Assembly: GCA_900708905.1 (NCBI GenBank)
Contig: CAADRB010000073.1
Coordinates: 248,882-312,881 of the forward strand
Origin: Hymenolepis diminuta
Taxonomy: Eukaryota > Platyhelminthes > Cestoda > Cyclophyllidea > Hymenolepididae
DNA: 64,000 nucleotides
Reading direction: 5' to 3'
A model generated the notes under the pieces. The model searched no databases. It saw only the letters and a program-made list of their open reading frames with translations, and was not told the origin of the DNA. Numbering within the stretch: the first letter of the stretch is position 1; the number at the start of each line of letters is the position of its first letter. The position numbers and the translations under genes were made by a program. Positions 59,634 to 64,000 of the stretch are shown here, in pieces.

Positions 59634-60996
59634 AACAGGGTGCGTAAGGCATCTGAGGACACCTTGTGCACTTTTAAAACGACAGAAAATAAAACTTTTC
59701 ATGGATAAAATTTACAATTTCTTGTAACAAAACAGGTAAATATAACATTTTCTTAGGTTTTACTCAATATATCTTCCTTCGGCTTCTGTCACCCACCCGG
59801 TTCGAGACCAAAAACAGCTGCAAGCTTTGATCAGGTGGTCTTTATTGATACCCTCCGTTGCTCTGACCATTACTTCCATCAGAGAGGAGGATTTGGTGTT
59901 ATGGAGATGCCTATTCACTTCCTTTCCAACCACGCACCACCCCACACGTAACAATCGAGAGGATTAATGTCTGATGAGTTAGGGGACTAAACAAGTTTGG
60001 TGTGACATGATGATGAAAATTCTTGGCCATCCATCCAATCCTAGATTTTGAAAGCTTAAAGGGATGAAGCCGAATCTTGTCAGAAGACATAGAGTCTTCT
60101 TCTATTGGCTACACTGTCTCTCCCAGACGACTTAACAACAATGGTTTGAAAAGTCTCCACATGGGCATCTGTATCTGTGTTGACTCTTAGGCTATGTGAA
60201 AAGAACGGAGGAGTCATGATATGCCTCTCTCTCACTGCCCTCCACAACACTGAAAAGTATCACTGTTGTTGGAAACTTTGTGTACATGCATAACAGTTGG
60301 AACTTCAGTGGGGTCCTCCCGCCTGTCGACTCATCAGTCCGCACATAGTCCGCCACCTATCATTCCGCCGATTGACTTTTTCAACCTGACAGAAGTTGTT
60401 TTCGTAGGAGAAATACCAAAGACACTACTCTTTATCTGGATGCTTCTCTTTGTTTAATGTCGTTATGGACTCATTAAAGGATTCCCTCGAGTTGTGTTTG
60501 TCGACATAAACTGACGACCTGATATCAGAACGTGTGAGATTTGTATCCGAGTTGTTGATGAACAACATTTCTTATTGTTCTTTCAAACACTTGAAGGCGT
60601 TTGGCAAGATGTCGCACATTGACTTGTCAGAATTTTCGTCCATCATGCCATGCCATGCACTCTACTCACAATCTCAGGTGTTGTGAATGAGTCAGCAGAG
60701 CGTTGAAAATGCTCTTTTATCTTGCTCCTAGTGGTCAATTCATCCCCGATGTTTTTGTTCAGCAGCCCCTTTCTAACTTTGCGATCGAAAGATGAGACAA
60801 CTTTTAAAAACCTTTCAAGTTCTAAATTGCTGTGTTCCATTTTATTGACACTGTTACACTTTCAGCGTGTCTTTTCATTTCATTTTTATAGTATTATATG
60901 CCATGAGATCTCATGATAAAAGAATACATTGATTATTGTCGAGTTAGTTTAAACTACAAAAAATATAAGTGATCTCGAACACCTTCCACACCCTAT
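59634..60996 (-). mobile_element. DD37D-type mariner, copy 2, nearly complete but defective
   Basis: About 1.36 kb with inverted termini (left CAGGGTGCGTAAGGCATCTG; right, reversed, TAGGGTGTGGAAGGTGTTCG). The minus-strand transposase reading runs from ATG at 60840 (MEHSNLELERFLKVV) through RSADSFTTPEIVSRVHGMA, AKRLQVFERTIRNVVHQQLG and an NRRNDRW block to the C-terminus HLIKACSCFWSRTGW...YIE at 59760. That is about 360 codons, close to family length. Several frameshifts and stops interrupt it. In the NDRW block both full copies have roughly a dozen extra residues compared with the usual NDRWLC..P.EVP. Confidence 0.88.
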
Positions 60997-61126
60997 ATGT
61001 CTTTGAGGAGGAACGAAAACATCTGATAAGGGACAAAGGGCAAGGGACTGGAAATAAGTCTAGAATCAAATCAGGATATAAAAATAGTCCTATGTCATTT
61101 AATGTGTAGAGATAAACGTCAATATA

Positions 61127-61132
61127 TTTATT
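61127..61132 (-). promoter_or_regulatory. PolyA signal AATAAA of gene F
   Basis: Canonical hexamer on the minus strand, beginning 7 nt after the stop codon of the 97-aa ORF. Confidence 0.6.
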
Positions 61133-61138
61133 AGATCG

Positions 61139-61432
61139 TTATTTCACGATTCCAAATTTTGATTTCATCCATCGTGCTAGAATTATTTTCGATTCAACCA
61201 CCGGTAAACTAGGATAAATGTCTTGAGCAAGAACTTGATATTGGCAGAACTTATTTGAGCCTAATAAAGCAAAGCATACATTTTTTCCCTGAGGAACAAT
61301 TATTGTATTCTCTTGCGTCACAAACTGCCTCACTCCTGGTAAATACATGATGCATGTATGAACATACGTTAAATTTATTTTTGCCAAATTGCAGTTCTCT
61401 TCAAACTGTGCAACGAATTGTAACTTGGTCAT
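61139..61432 (-). CDS. Gene F: 97-aa ORF with immediate polyA signal
   Basis: The minus-strand ATG (61432) has an in-frame TAA two codons upstream, so this is the longest possible start in the exon. The frame reads MTKLQFVAQFEENCNLAKIN, then TYVHTCIMYLPGVRQFVTQE, VPQGKNVCFALLGSNKFCQY and a basic end (RWMKSKFGIVK). The balanced composition and the AATAAA right after the stop support a genuine 3' coding end. It may be a small single-exon gene or a last exon if an upstream acceptor is used. It contains five Cys and no clear signal peptide. The family is not recognised. It lies 140 bp from the end of DD37D copy 2. Confidence 0.5.
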   Translation of the reverse strand: MTKLQFVAQFEENCNLAKINLTYVHTCIMYLPGVRQFVTQENTIIVPQGKNVCFALLGSNKFCQYQVLAQDIYPSLPVVESKIILARWMKSKFGIVK

Positions 61433-62258
61433 TCCATTTTAGTCCTGTAGGCCAAATTGTTTGGCATTTATAATTGAATATTTTATAAATATCTAAAATT
61501 TTAAAGGAATAAAACAAGAAATCTCCGGTGGAAAAATGGAAATGAGTAAGAGATAACCTAAATAAACCCTTAATATATATAAACGAGCATTTTCCGGCCA
61601 ACACATGGACACCCATGTCTACCTCAAATCGCCGTTCATCTGACTTTCAGTCCGCTCTCTGGGTCAACTGAAACTTCTCAAAAAGGGTTCAGTTAAACTC
61701 CATTTTCTCTCTATGTCCTCTCTCTTATACTTTGTATCTTATCTACGAAAGGTGGCAAAGAGCGAGGTATGGAAAGGAAAAAGGTACTGCCAAAATCTTA
61801 ATTAACTCTTATTTAATGTCTGCTTGCAATTATGCAAATAAGCACGACAGATATTCTACTGTCATGAAGAGTCACGTGGTGAGTGCCTATTTAATATAGT
61901 AAATAGACTTAAGTAAACATATGTGATGCCATGAGAGGGAAAGAATCTAGAAAAATATATATATTTTTTTAAATATTTTAAGTGATGTTTTAATTGATTT
62001 TTCATAGTATAGTGAGTATTGAAAAAGAGAATTCTAACTACATTCAACGATAATGTGGCAAAAAATGAAATCCTTTTGACAGGTTGAAATGAGTCAAGAG
62101 CCTAATAAATTGCGATTATTTCAGAGAAAGTCTACCATCTAATTTGACATGTTATCAGAAATTCAAAATTTTAAATTTTTTTATTAAATACTTCGTTTGC
62201 TCACATGTATATGCTCTTGTTTCATGAAACCATTCTTATATGTAAATTTCATTATAAG

Positions 62259-62388
62259 GCTTCAGTGTCATCACCAATAAGCTTTAGAAGCCACAAATAT
62301 GAATTCGCTCAGGAAATTTCGAAAAAATCCCCAACCTTTGTTGACACTGGAACTTCAGGACCCAAGAAGGTGCCAGATGACAGAGCCT
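62259..62388 (+). CDS. Gene G, exon a
   Basis: The acceptor TTTCATTATAAG ends at 62258 (or TTCAG at 62265) and the donor GAGCCT|GTAAGT starts at 62389. The frame reads ASVSSPISFRSHKYEFAQEI and SKKSPTFVDTGTSGPKKVPD then DRA, leaving in phase 1. Polar, Ser/Lys/Pro-rich. It joins exon b (62472) in phase. The start of the gene was not found. Confidence 0.45.
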
Positions 62389-62471
62389 GTAAGTTGCTTT
62401 TGATGGCCCAAGTTTATTTTCAACTTAAATATGTTTCTCTTTCCCGAAATAGATTTTGAACTGCCTTACAG

Positions 62472-62521
62472 TTCTCCGATTTAAAATGCTTTTCCATGAC
62501 TGTATCATGGGTAATCAACAG
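62472..62521 (+). CDS. Gene G, exon b
   Basis: The acceptor CTGCCTTACAG ends at 62471 and the donor CAACAG|GTAAAT starts at 62522. It enters in phase 1 and leaves in phase 0, reading (F)LRFKMLFHDCIMGNQQ. The intron before it is 83 nt. Confidence 0.4.
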
Positions 62522-62939
62522 GTAAATTTCGTCAAAGAATTAATGAATATCATTTGCTCATATAAATCGGGTCCTTTACTGAGAACATTATGTAGCACTA
62601 ATCGAAAATTTATTAAATTTTTGGGTATTATCTTTCTTTAATTTCCACGAATCGTCTACTGAAGCATCAGTAAGAAGGATTAAAAAGAGGGCTTACAAAT
62701 ATTCCTGGATAAGATAAACTGATCAGGATCCAAAAGAAGTCATCGGCTTGACCAGGACGTCTGACCAGAACGGCCGACAACGTCAATACCTACCTCTGAA
62801 GCATAAATTAACACACAAGATAATTCGAGCAAATACGTTGAAGTGTAAATCCGTCTACTGTCTGCAGATGTTTGCAAAAATGCAGGTAATACTCTTGAAC
62901 AATTGACAGGATCACTGTTCCTTAGGCTCGATTGTCAAC

Positions 62940-63059
62940 ATGGACTTCCAGTGTCCAATTTTCGGTTGTTCTAAGTTTCACAAAAAGAAGGTGGTTGAAA
63001 CACTTCAAACAGAATATCATTCTTATTGCAAACATAAGATTCAGTGCGAGTTCTTTTAA
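62940..63059 (+). CDS. Small Cys/His-rich ORF, alternative 3' end of gene G
   Basis: ATG opens MDFQCPIFGCSKFHKKKVVE and TLQTEYHSYCKHKIQCEFF, 39 codons. The Cys/His spacing (C-x4-C-x3-H ... H-x2-C-x5-C) is zinc-finger-like. An acceptor GTTCCTTAG ends at 62925 and would fit exon a in phase, making this an alternative last exon. Confidence 0.3.
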   Translation: MDFQCPIFGCSKFHKKKVVETLQTEYHSYCKHKIQCEFF

Positions 63060-63284
63060 AGACCGTTTACTAAATCACAAGCACATATCATTATGAGCTG
63101 AAGAAGTAAAAATCGAGAACCTCATGGATCAAATCTCCCTATCCTTTCTCAGAACTATTTTCTCTTTGCTTTGGTTATGCATCCTCCAATCCGATTGGTA
63201 CATGCTATACTATCTTTATCATTGGTACTCACAGTAGTACAAAATATTCTAATTGTGGGAAGCAATTGACATCGATGAACAGAG

Positions 63285-63560
63285 ACTCTAACAATGATAA
63301 TGGGGGGAGGTCAAAAAGATGTAGAGAGTAACGTCAAGATTTTAAAGACTCTCGATTCATTTAATTTGTGTATTTACTAAATGAGTATCTCAATTTTAAA
63401 AATTCAATCCTCATGATTTGTTCCTGGGTTGTAGCAAATGCTTGTCTATGGTGTTCAATGCTTATTGGCCGGTATGTTTTTAATCTCTAAGGGTTGGTCT
63501 TGTCGTTTCAATTTGCTTTTTCTTTGAATGGTTGAGAAGACAGAAAGGGGTAGCTAAAGT
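63285..63560 (+). repeat. Repeat family R1, most complete copy
   Basis: Runs from AATGATAATGGGGGGAGGTC through CAATCCTCATGATTTGTTCC, GTTGTAGCAAATGCTTGTC and TTATTGGCCGGTATG to GGTTGGTCTTG and GAATGGTTGAGAAGACAG. It lies inside the presumed last intron of gene G. Confidence 0.65.
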
Positions 63561-63702
63561 CTTCCACATCTATCTTTCACTGTCCATATCAATAAACGGA
63601 CATATTTATTTTCCACAAAATATATTGCTTCAAAAATAAGTCTGACATCAGTATTTATTTCATTGATAGTGTTACTTGTGGTAATTTTTTTCCAAGCTGT
63701 AG

Positions 63703-63795
63703 CCACTTCTCAAAGTAGAGGATATCATCCAGAAATTAAAGTGGGAAATGTTGTGCAATGATATCAGACGAAATCTTGCTGAATGGTTTGCATAA
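63703..63795 (+). CDS. Gene G, terminal exon
   Basis: A strong acceptor (TAATTTTTTTCCAAGCTGTAG, ending 63702) opens a phase 0 frame of 30 codons, PLLKVEDIIQKLKWEMLCND then IRRNLAEWFA and TAA. It reads as an amphipathic helical tail. The phase matches exon b, so the three exons give one continuous C-terminal part. The product is not recognised. Confidence 0.42.
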   Translation, partial: PLLKVEDIIQKLKWEMLCNDIRRNLAEWFA

Positions 63796-64000
63796 CGTGT
63801 GCTGATAAATAGGCACAAGAAAGTAGCTACTTGTAAGTAAACATTCATTTTAAAGTTCTGGCATTTATAATGTCAAAGCAATCAATATTCGCCGCACAAA
63901 TAAATGTATCTTACAGAATAAAAAATGCGAAAATAAAATACACCATTACTTGGGTGAGCATGCAAAAAACGTTCTGGATTAGACTGGAAGCTGTGGAAAT

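Noticed and set aside
1..64000. CRISPR arrays, rRNA, bacterial operon structure
   Set aside because: No regularly spaced direct repeats, no rRNA landmarks, and gene structure is eukaryotic with introns.

Overview
The window looks like nuclear DNA of an invertebrate animal: A+T rich (about two thirds by eye), gene-poor and full of decayed transposons, with coding sequence split into short exons by GT-AG introns. Two predicted introns are only 36-40 nt long, and the LTR element is a Ty3/gypsy type whose gag, protease and RT fragments resemble the CsRN1-like elements known from flatworms. A parasitic flatworm (cestode or trematode) is my best guess. Another TE-rich invertebrate, such as a copepod, cannot be excluded, because the DD37D-type mariner present here is also common there.

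Layout. 0-10.6 kb: a + strand gene with a long exon (2545-3031) and a phase-compatible terminal exon (9906-10106). Its putative 6.9 kb intron holds a dead mariner (3661-4710, -), a compact SKP1-like gene (6986-7388, -) and one copy of repeat family R1. 10.6-21 kb: mostly non-coding, with DD37D mariner copy 1 (15281-16584). 21.3-22.6 kb: two phase-compatible + strand exons ending in a polyA signal. 26.1-28.9 kb: an internally deleted gypsy element (-) with both LTRs. 30.7-31.36 kb: a candidate - strand multi-exon gene touching a solo LTR (31360-31714); a second solo LTR lies at 33405-33779. 35-40.2 kb: scattered candidate + strand exons. 40.9-41.73 kb: the clearest uninterrupted gene (227 aa, -), with three CCAAT boxes upstream. 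42.7-48.6 kb: repeat-rich, including an LTR-like family R3, R1 copies and a DD37D fragment. 49-59.5 kb: sparse candidate exons, tRNA-derived SINE-like sequences and a second R3 copy. 59.6-61 kb: DD37D copy 2. 61.1-61.4 kb: a 97-aa - strand ORF with an immediate polyA signal. 62.2-63.8 kb: a three-exon + strand gene model whose phases all agree.

The genes do not form an evident pathway. Apart from the SKP1-like adaptor (ubiquitin ligase scaffold) and the transposon proteins, I recognise none of the products. Many of the short exons are supported only by an open frame plus splice consensus. In DNA this A+T rich, open runs of 30-50 codons arise by chance, so their confidence is low. No tRNA, rRNA or CRISPR array was recognised.
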